Position numbers and translations under genes: made by a program. The notes beneath the pieces are model-generated. The model made no database searches. It was given only the letters and a program-made list of their open reading frames with translations, and was not told the origin of the DNA. This document shows, one piece after another, positions 1-4,982 of a stretch of DNA of 11,524 nucleotides (positions within the stretch are counted from its first letter, which is position 1; each line of letters opens with the position of its first letter). This stretch comes from an uncultured Gemella sp. (lineage in GTDB: Bacteria; Bacillota; Bacilli; Staphylococcales; Gemellaceae), in assembly GCA_945869755.1 (NCBI GenBank), contig CAMBPW010000025.1:1-11524 (forward strand), in the 5' to 3' direction.

Positions 1-38
1 ATGATAAATCTAGCCAACTGTGAGATAGTTACTTCTAA

Positions 39-70
39 ATATTTCTACGTCGCTTCGCTCCTTGAAATAT
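39..70. repeat. GC-rich hairpin element after grpE
   Basis: Seven-base inverted arms (ATATTTC at 39-45 and GAAATAT at 64-70) enclose a core that is strikingly GC-rich for this AT-rich DNA. Read on the minus strand the core contains GCGAAGC, a sequence known to form an exceptionally stable DNA mini-hairpin with a GAA loop. The right arm touches the grpE stop codon, so the element lies in the transcript between grpE and whatever follows (expected dnaK, off the edge). It has no T-run, so it is not a standard intrinsic terminator. It may be a dispersed repeat or an mRNA processing or stability element; that is inference. Confidence 0.45.
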
Positions 71-642
71 TAAGAATTAACTTTAACCATAGCTGGTCTG
101 ATTACTCTTTCTTTTAGTTTATATCCTTTTTGGAATGTTTCTAAAACTATACCACTTTCTTTTTCGCTATAGCTATCTTGCATAACAGCTTGATGAAAAT
201 TCGGGTCAAATTGTTCTCCATTCGGCTCTATAATTTCTACACCTTCGTTTTTTAAAGTGCTTTGTAATGATTCATAAACCATTTGCACACCTTTTAATAA
301 ACTAGCAGTTTCTTCTGTTTCTTGTGTAGAACTTATTGCTCTTTCTAAATTGTCAATACTTGGCAGTATTTCTTCTATTATTTTCTGGCTTTTATAAATA
401 TTGTTAGTTAATATTTCTTGATTTTTTCTTCTTTTAAAATTTTCAAACTCTGCATAAAGTCGTAAATACTTGTCTTCTGCAGATTGAACATCACTTTCTA
501 ATTTTATTATTTTCGCTTCTAAAAGTTGCTCTACAGTTTGTTCTTCAACTTCTTCTGTATTAGTTTCCACTATTTCTTCTGAAGTTTCTTCATTTTTCAC
601 TTCTTCTATTATTTCTTGTTCATTTTTGTTTTCAGTAGTCAT
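70..642 (-). CDS. grpE: GrpE, nucleotide exchange factor of DnaK
   Basis: GrpE is the cytoplasmic co-chaperone that drives ADP release from DnaK (Hsp70) as a homodimer. At 190 aa it has normal family length. Residues 1-37 are a strongly acidic, Glu-rich disordered tail; about 38-95 form the long dimerising helix (with AEFENFKRRK around 64-73); the C-terminal beta domain shows the family pattern FDPNFHQAVMQ (145-155) and GYKLKERVIRPAMVKV (173-188). The ATG is preceded by AGGAGGT at 647-653 with a short spacer. Only 12 bp separate it from the hrcA stop, so it is co-transcribed with hrcA and under the same CIRCE control. The stop TAA at 70-72 lies against the hairpin element at 39-70. The identification is secure. 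Confidence 0.97.
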   Translation of the reverse strand: MTTENKNEQEIIEEVKNEETSEEIVETNTEEVEEQTVEQLLEAKIIKLESDVQSAEDKYLRLYAEFENFKRRKNQEILTNNIYKSQKIIEEILPSIDNLERAISSTQETEETASLLKGVQMVYESLQSTLKNEGVEIIEPNGEQFDPNFHQAVMQDSYSEKESGIVLETFQKGYKLKERVIRPAMVKVNS

Positions 643-654
643 CTCTACCTCCTA

Positions 655-1662
655 CTATTTTAAGTTGTTATTTAGATTATCTTTGACGCACGATATTAAT
701 GTCATTACTTTTTTGTAGTTCATTCTTTTTGGTCCAAAAACTGCGATAATTCCTTCTCCTTTATTAGTATTGTACTTACTTGAAATTAGAGAAAGTTCGT
801 TAATATTTCCTAATGAAAGCTCTGTTCCTATTTTTATTGAAGTTTCACTTTCACTAGAATTAATATTAATTAAATCGACTATTTTATCATCTTCCAAAAG
901 TGTTACTACTTCTTTCAATTTGTCTAAATCGTTTATGTCAGGTTGTTTTAGCAAATTGTACTTACCACCCAGTGCTACAGTTTTTTTAATTTTATTTTGC
1001 AAAAGCCTATTCAAAGCTACTATTATCATATCGTAATTTTCTACTTTATCTCTCAAATATTTTTCGAGTTCTTTTTGAATTACTATATGTGCCTCCGCCA
1101 TTTCTACATCATAAAAATATACTTTTAAAAGTTTATTTACTTCTTCTATATCTTCACTTGTAAAATCTGCCGCTAGTTTATAGTTCTGTTGATAAACTTC
1201 TCCCGTATTCGTTATAAGTATTACTAAAATGCTACGACTACTAAGTAAAATTACTTCTATTTTATTTATTCGTTTATCAGTTTTTGTCGGTGCAAGTATT
1301 ACAGCAGTGCAATCTGTCAAATCTGATAAAACTATAGCATTTTTTTCTAAAAAATTACCTTCCGTTTCTACATTATTTTCTAAAACTTTTTGTAATTTTT
1401 CGTTATCATCACTTGTCAAAGTATATTCCGTTTTTATGTAGTCAACATAGTAACGATATCCTTTTTCAGAAGGTATTCTTCCAGAAGAAGTGTGAGTTTT
1501 CATTATAAAACCCTCTTTTTCTAATTTACTCATCTCGTTACGAATAGTTGCTGAACTAAAATTTATATTTTTTGAAATATGTTTTGAGCCTACAGGTTGA
1601 TTTGTATTTATAAAATTTTCAACTATAGATTGAAGAATAAGTACTTGCCTATCTAATAGCAT
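655..1662 (-). CDS. hrcA: HrcA, heat-inducible transcription repressor
   Basis: HrcA represses the class I heat-shock operons (hrcA-grpE-dnaK and groE) by binding CIRCE; its folding depends on GroEL in characterised species. From the chosen start the protein is 335 aa. An N-terminal winged helix-turn-helix (about 1-75) contains GSKHIS (25-30), SSATIRNEM (36-44) and the hallmark HTSSGRIPSEKGYRYYVD (57-74); the C-terminal domain ends with GIIAVFGPKRMNY (304-316). The ATG at 1662 is preferred because AAGGTGA lies just upstream at 1667-1673. A longer in-frame reading opens with GTG at 1692, but that codon sits inside the CIRCE operator and adds a low-complexity LILEEEGDR leader absent from the family. 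It is first in its operon and autoregulated through the CIRCE at 1686-1712. Confidence 0.96.
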   Translation of the reverse strand: MLLDRQVLILQSIVENFINTNQPVGSKHISKNINFSSATIRNEMSKLEKEGFIMKTHTSSGRIPSEKGYRYYVDYIKTEYTLTSDDNEKLQKVLENNVETEGNFLEKNAIVLSDLTDCTAVILAPTKTDKRINKIEVILLSSRSILVILITNTGEVYQQNYKLAADFTSEDIEEVNKLLKVYFYDVEMAEAHIVIQKELEKYLRDKVENYDMIIVALNRLLQNKIKKTVALGGKYNLLKQPDINDLDKLKEVVTLLEDDKIVDLININSSESETSIKIGTELSLGNINELSLISSKYNTNKGEGIIAVFGPKRMNYKKVMTLISCVKDNLNNNLK

Positions 1663-1685
1663 TCTATCACCTTCTTCTTCTAAAA

Positions 1686-1712
1686 TTAGCACTTGATTAG
1701 TTAGAGTGCTAA
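1686..1712 (-). promoter_or_regulatory. CIRCE operator (HrcA binding site)
   Basis: On the minus strand the site reads TTAGCACTC, nine bases, then AAGTGCTAA. It matches the consensus TTAGCACTC-N9-GAGTGCTAA at 17 of 18 arm positions. It lies between the promoter and the hrcA start, the usual place for HrcA autoregulation. Confidence 0.96.
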
Positions 1713-1724
1713 TTCGTATTTATT

Positions 1725-1753
1725 ATATTATCACTTAGGTCAAAAAAAGTCAA
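1725..1753 (-). promoter_or_regulatory. Sigma-A promoter of hrcA-grpE
   Basis: Minus-strand -35 TTGACT (1748-1753) and -10 TAATAT (1725-1730) are separated by 17 bp. The predicted transcription start, around 1718, falls just before the CIRCE. The -35 lies in the left arm of the inverted repeat shared with the def promoter. Confidence 0.8.
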
Positions 1754-1791
1754 TAGTTTTATTTCGAAAATTTTTGACTTTTTTTGACTAA
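1735..1791. repeat. Inverted repeat joining the hrcA and def promoters
   Basis: The arm TTAGGTCAAAAAAAGTCAA (1735-1753) is the reverse complement of TTGACTTTTTTTGACTAA (1774-1791) apart from one extra G. A 20-base AT-rich centre separates them. Each arm also holds two GTCAA/TTGAC units either side of a run of seven A or T. Both divergent -35 boxes lie in the arms. Confidence 0.85.
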
Positions 1792-1812
1792 AGTTTTTTT
1801 AGTTAATAATAT
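1784..1812 (+). promoter_or_regulatory. Sigma-A promoter of def
   Basis: TTGACT (1784-1789), a 17-bp spacer, then TAATAT (1807-1812). The boxes and spacing equal those of the divergent hrcA promoter. The leader to the def start would be about 120 nt, long and AT-rich, with no clear structured RNA in 1813-1937. Confidence 0.65.
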
Positions 1813-1937
1813 CCAATTAAAATTACTATACATAGTTGCTTTATTTATTATTTTCAGTTATCATAATATAAAGTTAAAATTAAGAATAACCATTTTAATA
1901 TTTTATAGAAATTAAAATAAAAATAAGGAGAATAAAA

Positions 1938-2492
1938 TTGATAACAAAAAAAAATATAATAATTGATCCACACGATACTTTGCGTATTCGTGCAGAAGAA
2001 GTTGCTAGTCCAATTTCTAACGAAGATAAAGAAATTTTAAAAAAATTACTTGAATATGTAATAGCTTCTCAAGATGATGAATTGTGTGAAAAATATGATT
2101 TAAAACCAGGTATAGGACTTGCTGCCCCACAAATAAATGTCAGCAAAAGAATGATAGCTGTACATATACCCGATGAAGAATATCCTGAAAATACAGTATC
2201 TTATGCACTATACAATCCAAAAATAATTTCACACTCTGCAAGCAAGTGTTATCTTTCTGGTGGAGAAGGTTGTTTATCTGTAAATAAAGAAATTAAAGGT
2301 TATGTGCCACGCTACTCAAAAATAAAAGTAGTAGGCTACAATGAAAATAATGAAAAAATAACATTAACATTAACAGATTTGCCTGCAATATGTTTCCAAC
2401 ATGAAATAGATCACTTAAATGGCGTATTATTTTATGACCACATAAATAAAGAAAATCCATTTTATGCAGATAAAAATTGGGAAGAATTATAA
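1938..2492 (+). CDS. def: Peptide deformylase, type 2
   Basis: This metalloenzyme removes the formyl group from the N-terminal methionine of nascent proteins. The 184-aa length fits the type 2 class of Gram-positive bacteria. All three metal/active-site motifs are intact: GIGLAAPQ (58-65), EGCLS (110-114, metal ligand Cys112) and QHEIDHLNG (154-162, ligands His155 and His159, catalytic Glu156). The spacing is like that of the Staphylococcus aureus enzyme. The start is TTG, chosen because AAGGAG at 1925-1930 stands seven bases upstream and no in-frame ATG lies near it; the N-terminus then reads MITKKNIIIDPHDTLR, as expected for the family. It is transcribed alone, divergently from hrcA. No clear terminator follows, so some transcripts may run into the serS leader. 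Confidence 0.96.
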   Translation: MITKKNIIIDPHDTLRIRAEEVASPISNEDKEILKKLLEYVIASQDDELCEKYDLKPGIGLAAPQINVSKRMIAVHIPDEEYPENTVSYALYNPKIISHSASKCYLSGGEGCLSVNKEIKGYVPRYSKIKVVGYNENNEKITLTLTDLPAICFQHEIDHLNGVLFYDHINKENPFYADKNWEEL

Positions 2493-2519
2493 AATTCAAC
2501 AAAATTTTTAGTAAACTTC

Positions 2520-2549
2520 TTGACAAAAATAAATTGAAAAATGTATAAT
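2520..2549 (+). promoter_or_regulatory. Consensus sigma-A promoter of the serS leader
   Basis: A perfect TTGACA (2520-2525) and a perfect TATAAT (2544-2549) are 18 bp apart. Predicted start around 2556, just ahead of T-box stem I. A strong promoter is expected for a gene controlled by premature termination. Confidence 0.88.
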
Positions 2550-2569
2550 TATAAAAAATTAAATATTAA

Positions 2570-2777
2570 TATTTGATATAGACATATTTTAAAACCCTAA
2601 AAATTTAGAGAAAGTATGGTTGGTGAAAATACTTATTTTTAGATTTAAAATTCTACTAGCAAAAATCAAATACATTCGCTTTTATGTTAAAAAGTAGAGA
2701 GCTTTTAGCTGAATTTAGGGTGGAACCACGAAACTCAATCGTCCCTTGCGTTTATTAATAAACGTGAGGGACTTTTT
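2570..2777 (+). promoter_or_regulatory. T-box riboswitch leader of serS
   Basis: The leader senses uncharged tRNA and lets serS be transcribed when seryl-tRNA is short. Stem I can be built from ATTTGAT/ATCAAAT (2570-2576 with 2665-2671), TTTTAAA/TTTAAAA (2587-2593 with 2644-2650), CTAAAAAT/ATTTTTAG (2597-2604 with 2635-2642) and AAGTAT/ATACTT (2612-2617 with 2629-2634), with a purine-rich AGAGA bulge and the typical apical loop GGTTGGTGAAA (2618-2628). The specifier strand 2652-2664 holds two serine codons, UCU (2652-2654) and AGC (2658-2660), each followed by A; I cannot decide between them by eye. The T-box proper AGGGTGGAACCACG is at 2717-2730, and its AGGG can pair with CCCT at 2743-2746 to form the antiterminator. 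Confidence 0.93.
2741..2777 (+). terminator. T-box regulated intrinsic terminator
   Basis: GTCCCT (2741-2746) pairs with AGGGAC (2767-2772), and CGTTTAT (2749-2755) pairs with ATAAACG (2758-2764). Two G-U wobble pairs join them, giving a continuous 15-bp RNA helix with a two-base nominal loop, followed by five Ts. The 5' arm overlaps the antiterminator, so the two structures exclude each other. Confidence 0.93.
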
Positions 2778-2804
2778 ATTATTATTTTTTTAGGAGGAAA
2801 AACT

Positions 2805-4085
2805 ATGCTAGACATTAAATTAATTAGAGTACAACCAGAGCTAGTAAAAGAAAAAATTGCAAAACGTGGACATGATACAGAAGTTGTCGACACAATTTTA
2901 GAATTAGATAAAAACAGACGTGAACTTTTAGTTAAAGTAGAAGATTTAAAAGCGTTACGTAACAAAACGAGTGAAGAAATAGCAATTTTAAAACGTAAAA
3001 AAGAAGATGCAACAAACGTAATTGCTGAAATGAAAAAAGTTTCTGATGAAATAACAAATCTTGACGTTGAAGTAAAAGAAATAGATGAAAAACTACATGA
3101 CATTATTTCACGCATCCCTAACTTAGTATCTGATGAAACTCCAACAGGAGAAGATGAGAGTGAAAATATCGAAGTGCGTCGTATCGGCGAAGTTAGAAAA
3201 TTTGATTTCGAACCAAAAGCACATTGGGATTTAGTAGAAGAATTAGATATCGTAGATTTTGAACGTGCCGCTAAAGTTAGTGGAAGTAGATTTGCATTTT
3301 ATAAAGGAGCTGGTGCATTATTAGAACGTGCATTAATAAACTTTATGATAGATACACACGTTTTAGAACACGGATATCAAGAAATGATGGTACCACAATT
3401 AGTAAACAAAAATTCACTATTCGGAACTGGGCAATTTCCTAAATTTTTAGAAGATGTTTACACAGTAGAACAAGAAGGATTAACTTTAATACCTACTGCA
3501 GAAGTTCCACTAACTAACTTCCACGCAAACGAAATATTAAAAGAAGATTATTTAACAAAAGGACTAACTGGATTTAGTATTTGTTTCCGTTCAGAAGCAG
3601 GAAGTGCAGGACGTGATACACGTGGGTTAATTCGTATGCATCAATTTGATAAAGTAGAAATGGTACGTTTCGCAAAACCAGAAGAATCATACGAACAACT
3701 AGAGCTTATGACTTCACACGCAGAAAACATTTTGAAAAAATTACAATTACCTTATCGAGTAATTACATTATGTACAGGTGATACAGGATTTTGTAGTGCA
3801 AAAACTTACGATTTAGAAGTATGGTTACCAAGTTACAATGCTTACAAAGAAATTAGCTCTTGTTCTAATTGTACAGATTTCCAAGCTCGCCGTGCAAACA
3901 TTCGTTTCCGTAGAGAAGAAACTGGAAAAATCGAATTTGTACACACATTAAACGGTTCAGGACTTGCTGTTGGACGTACAGTTGCAGCGATAATCGAAAA
4001 TTATCAAAATGAAGATGGCTCAATAACAATTCCAGAAGTGTTGAGACCATACATGAGAAATATCGAAAAAATTGAAAAACAATAA
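2805..4085 (+). CDS. serS: Seryl-tRNA synthetase
   Basis: A class II aminoacyl-tRNA synthetase that charges tRNA-Ser (and tRNA-Sec where present) with serine, acting as a cytoplasmic homodimer. The 426-aa length is typical. Residues 1-105 form the antiparallel coiled-coil arm that grips the long variable arm of tRNA-Ser, seen as a Lys/Glu-rich helical stretch from about 28 to 103. The catalytic domain shows TAE (231-233, serine pocket), motif 2 FRSEAGSAGRDTRGLIRMHQF (starting at Phe261) and motif 3 GLAVGRT (386-392) with Arg391 expected to contact ATP. AGGAGG at 2792-2797 stands seven bases before the ATG. Expression is governed by the T-box leader directly upstream. It appears to be transcribed alone and ends in the hairpin cluster at 4117-4268. 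Confidence 0.98.
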   Translation: MLDIKLIRVQPELVKEKIAKRGHDTEVVDTILELDKNRRELLVKVEDLKALRNKTSEEIAILKRKKEDATNVIAEMKKVSDEITNLDVEVKEIDEKLHDIISRIPNLVSDETPTGEDESENIEVRRIGEVRKFDFEPKAHWDLVEELDIVDFERAAKVSGSRFAFYKGAGALLERALINFMIDTHVLEHGYQEMMVPQLVNKNSLFGTGQFPKFLEDVYTVEQEGLTLIPTAEVPLTNFHANEILKEDYLTKGLTGFSICFRSEAGSAGRDTRGLIRMHQFDKVEMVRFAKPEESYEQLELMTSHAENILKKLQLPYRVITLCTGDTGFCSAKTYDLEVWLPSYNAYKEISSCSNCTDFQARRANIRFRREETGKIEFVHTLNGSGLAVGRTVAAIIENYQNEDGSITIPEVLRPYMRNIEKIEKQ

Positions 4086-4116
4086 TCATTAAAAAGACAT
4101 ACTGAACAAAAAACAT

Positions 4117-4137
4117 CTAGGTAGTAAAAATACCTAG
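4117..4137 (+). other. Small hairpin after serS
   Basis: CTAGGTA (4117-4123) and TACCTAG (4131-4137) form a perfect 7-bp stem with a loop of seven. No T-run follows on the plus strand, so a terminator role is doubtful; it may shield the 3' end of the serS mRNA. Confidence 0.4.
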
Positions 4138-4147
4138 CCGTAAATAT

Positions 4148-4198
4148 TTTATTGTTCTAAAAATTATTTTTATAAAATTTTTTTAGAAACACAATAAA
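4148..4198 (+). other. AT-rich long hairpin after serS
   Basis: TTTATTGT (4148-4155) pairs with ACAATAAA (4191-4198), and TCTAAAAA (4156-4163) pairs with TTTTTAGA (4180-4187), with a three-base AAC bulge on the right arm. The stem is 16 bp but nearly all A-T, with no T-run after it on the plus strand. Function unknown. Confidence 0.45.
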
Positions 4199-4205
4199 TT
4201 AAGTT

Positions 4206-4268
4206 GGGACAACTCAACAAAATCAATTTATTAAAAATATTGATTTTGAGTTGTCCCCTCTTTTTTTT
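4206..4268 (+). terminator. Strong intrinsic terminator of serS
   Basis: The left arm from 4206 (GGGACAACTCAA, then a three-base bulge, then AATCAAT) pairs with the right arm 4239-4257 (ATTGATT, TTGAGTTGTCCC): 12 and 7 bp around the bulge. Eight Ts at 4261-4268 follow. On the opposite strand no good T-run follows, so it mainly serves plus-strand transcription, though the hairpin could also mark the luxS 3' end. Confidence 0.88.
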
Positions 4269-4363
4269 AATATTCTGTTTTTTATTTCTATTAAATTTTG
4301 TACACCATACATAGCACATATTATAAATATTGGTACGTTTTTAAATAAATGATATGAATTGTT
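4223..4363 (-). pseudogene. Possible eroded coding remnant between serS and luxS
   Basis: The minus strand has a stop-free frame of 46 codons, bounded upstream by a TAA at 4364-4366 and ending in TGA at 4223-4225. It reads NNSYHLFKNVPIFIICAMYG and then VQNLIEIKNRILKKRG, which looks like a hydrophobic segment followed by a basic tail, as at the end of a small membrane protein. The only internal ATG (4310-4312) gives just 29 aa and has no ribosome binding site that I can see. The frame runs into the serS terminator hairpin, which argues against a working gene. It is either chance or a truncated relic; I do not recognise a family. Confidence 0.15.
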
Positions 4364-4438
4364 TTATTAATTAAATTTCGTATCATAGAATAATATTAAA
4401 CCTACCTATTATGATTATCATCTTTATTATCCTTTCAA

Positions 4439-4900
4439 TTAAATAATTCTCTCAAAAGGATCTAAACTAATTCCTTTTTCTAAAACTTGGCTCGCATAAA
4501 TTTTCGCTCCAAATAGTGAATGATCTCTAAAATTACCACATTCCTTTGCTGTTGTTGCAGGAACGATTTCTGTTTTACCAACTATTTCTAATGTTTTTAC
4601 TAACGCATTTCTAACTTCTTCTAAACTAGGTTCCCCCCAAGTAATCATATAAAATCCCGTTCTACAACCCATCGGGCTAATATCAATAATCCCATCTAAA
4701 TAATCACGCATATTAATTGCAAGTAAATGTTCTAACGTATGCATAGCTCCTGTCGGAAACGCATCTTCATTTGGTTGCAAAAATCTCAAATCGAACTTAC
4801 TTACCACAGCTCCTTTTTCGTGTGTTTCTGCACCAGCTCTTCTTATATATGGTGCTTTTACTATATTATGATCTAATTCAAAACTTTCTACTTTAGCCAT
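4439..4900 (-). CDS. luxS: S-ribosylhomocysteine lyase LuxS
   Basis: LuxS cleaves S-ribosylhomocysteine to homocysteine and DPD, the precursor of the autoinducer-2 signal, as part of the activated methyl cycle. It is a cytoplasmic homodimer with a metal centre. At 153 aa it is about normal length. Metal ligands are visible in HTLEH (His54, His58, with catalytic Glu57) and in CGNFRDHS (Cys121); the catalytic cysteine lies in SPMGCRTGFYM (Cys79). The N-terminal VESFELDHNIVKAPYIR pattern is also typical. AGGAG at 4908-4912 stands seven bases before the ATG. It is a single-gene unit downstream of the pdh terminator and convergent with serS; no pfs or other methyl-cycle gene is next to it here. 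The product could serve recycling only; a signalling role cannot be read from the sequence. Confidence 0.98.
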   Translation of the reverse strand: MAKVESFELDHNIVKAPYIRRAGAETHEKGAVVSKFDLRFLQPNEDAFPTGAMHTLEHLLAINMRDYLDGIIDISPMGCRTGFYMITWGEPSLEEVRNALVKTLEIVGKTEIVPATTAKECGNFRDHSLFGAKIYASQVLEKGISLDPFERII

Positions 4901-4925
4901 TTGTTATCTCCTACATTTTTTTATA

Positions 4926-4934
4926 ATTATATCA
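4926..4934 (-). promoter_or_regulatory. Extended -10 promoter of luxS
   Basis: The minus strand reads TGATATAAT: an extended TGn element and a perfect TATAAT (4926-4931), giving a short leader of about 20 nt. The -35 position (about 4949-4954, ATGTCT) is poor and lies inside the pdh terminator hairpin, so the promoter would rely on the extended -10. Confidence 0.6.
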
Positions 4935-4940
4935 TATTAT

Positions 4941-4972
4941 AAAAAAATAGACATCTCTTTTGAGATGTCTAT
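4941..4972 (-). terminator. Intrinsic terminator of the pdh operon
   Basis: On the minus strand ATAGACATCTC and GAGATGTCTAT form a perfect 11-bp stem (arms 4947-4957 and 4962-4972) with a loop of four, followed by seven Ts reading to 4941. It lies 10 bp after the pdhD stop. Confidence 0.92.
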
Positions 4973-4982
4973 TAACTAAATA

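Noticed and set aside
1663..1692. Longer HrcA reading from a GTG at 1692
   Set aside because: The extra ten codons overlap the CIRCE operator and the ribosome binding site of the ATG at 1662, and they do not resemble the family N-terminus.
1813..1937. Possible structured RNA in the def leader
   Set aside because: Only weak AT hairpins can be drawn; no known riboswitch motif is present.
4170..4319. 49-codon minus-strand frame beginning MCYVWCTKF
   Set aside because: It runs straight through the serS terminator and the AT hairpin, has no ribosome binding site, and shows a composition dictated by the hairpin arms.
4405..4421. Fur-like TGATAATCAT core downstream of luxS
   Set aside because: Only one half matches the 7-1-7 Fur box, and it lies in a convergent intergenic stretch with no promoter to control.
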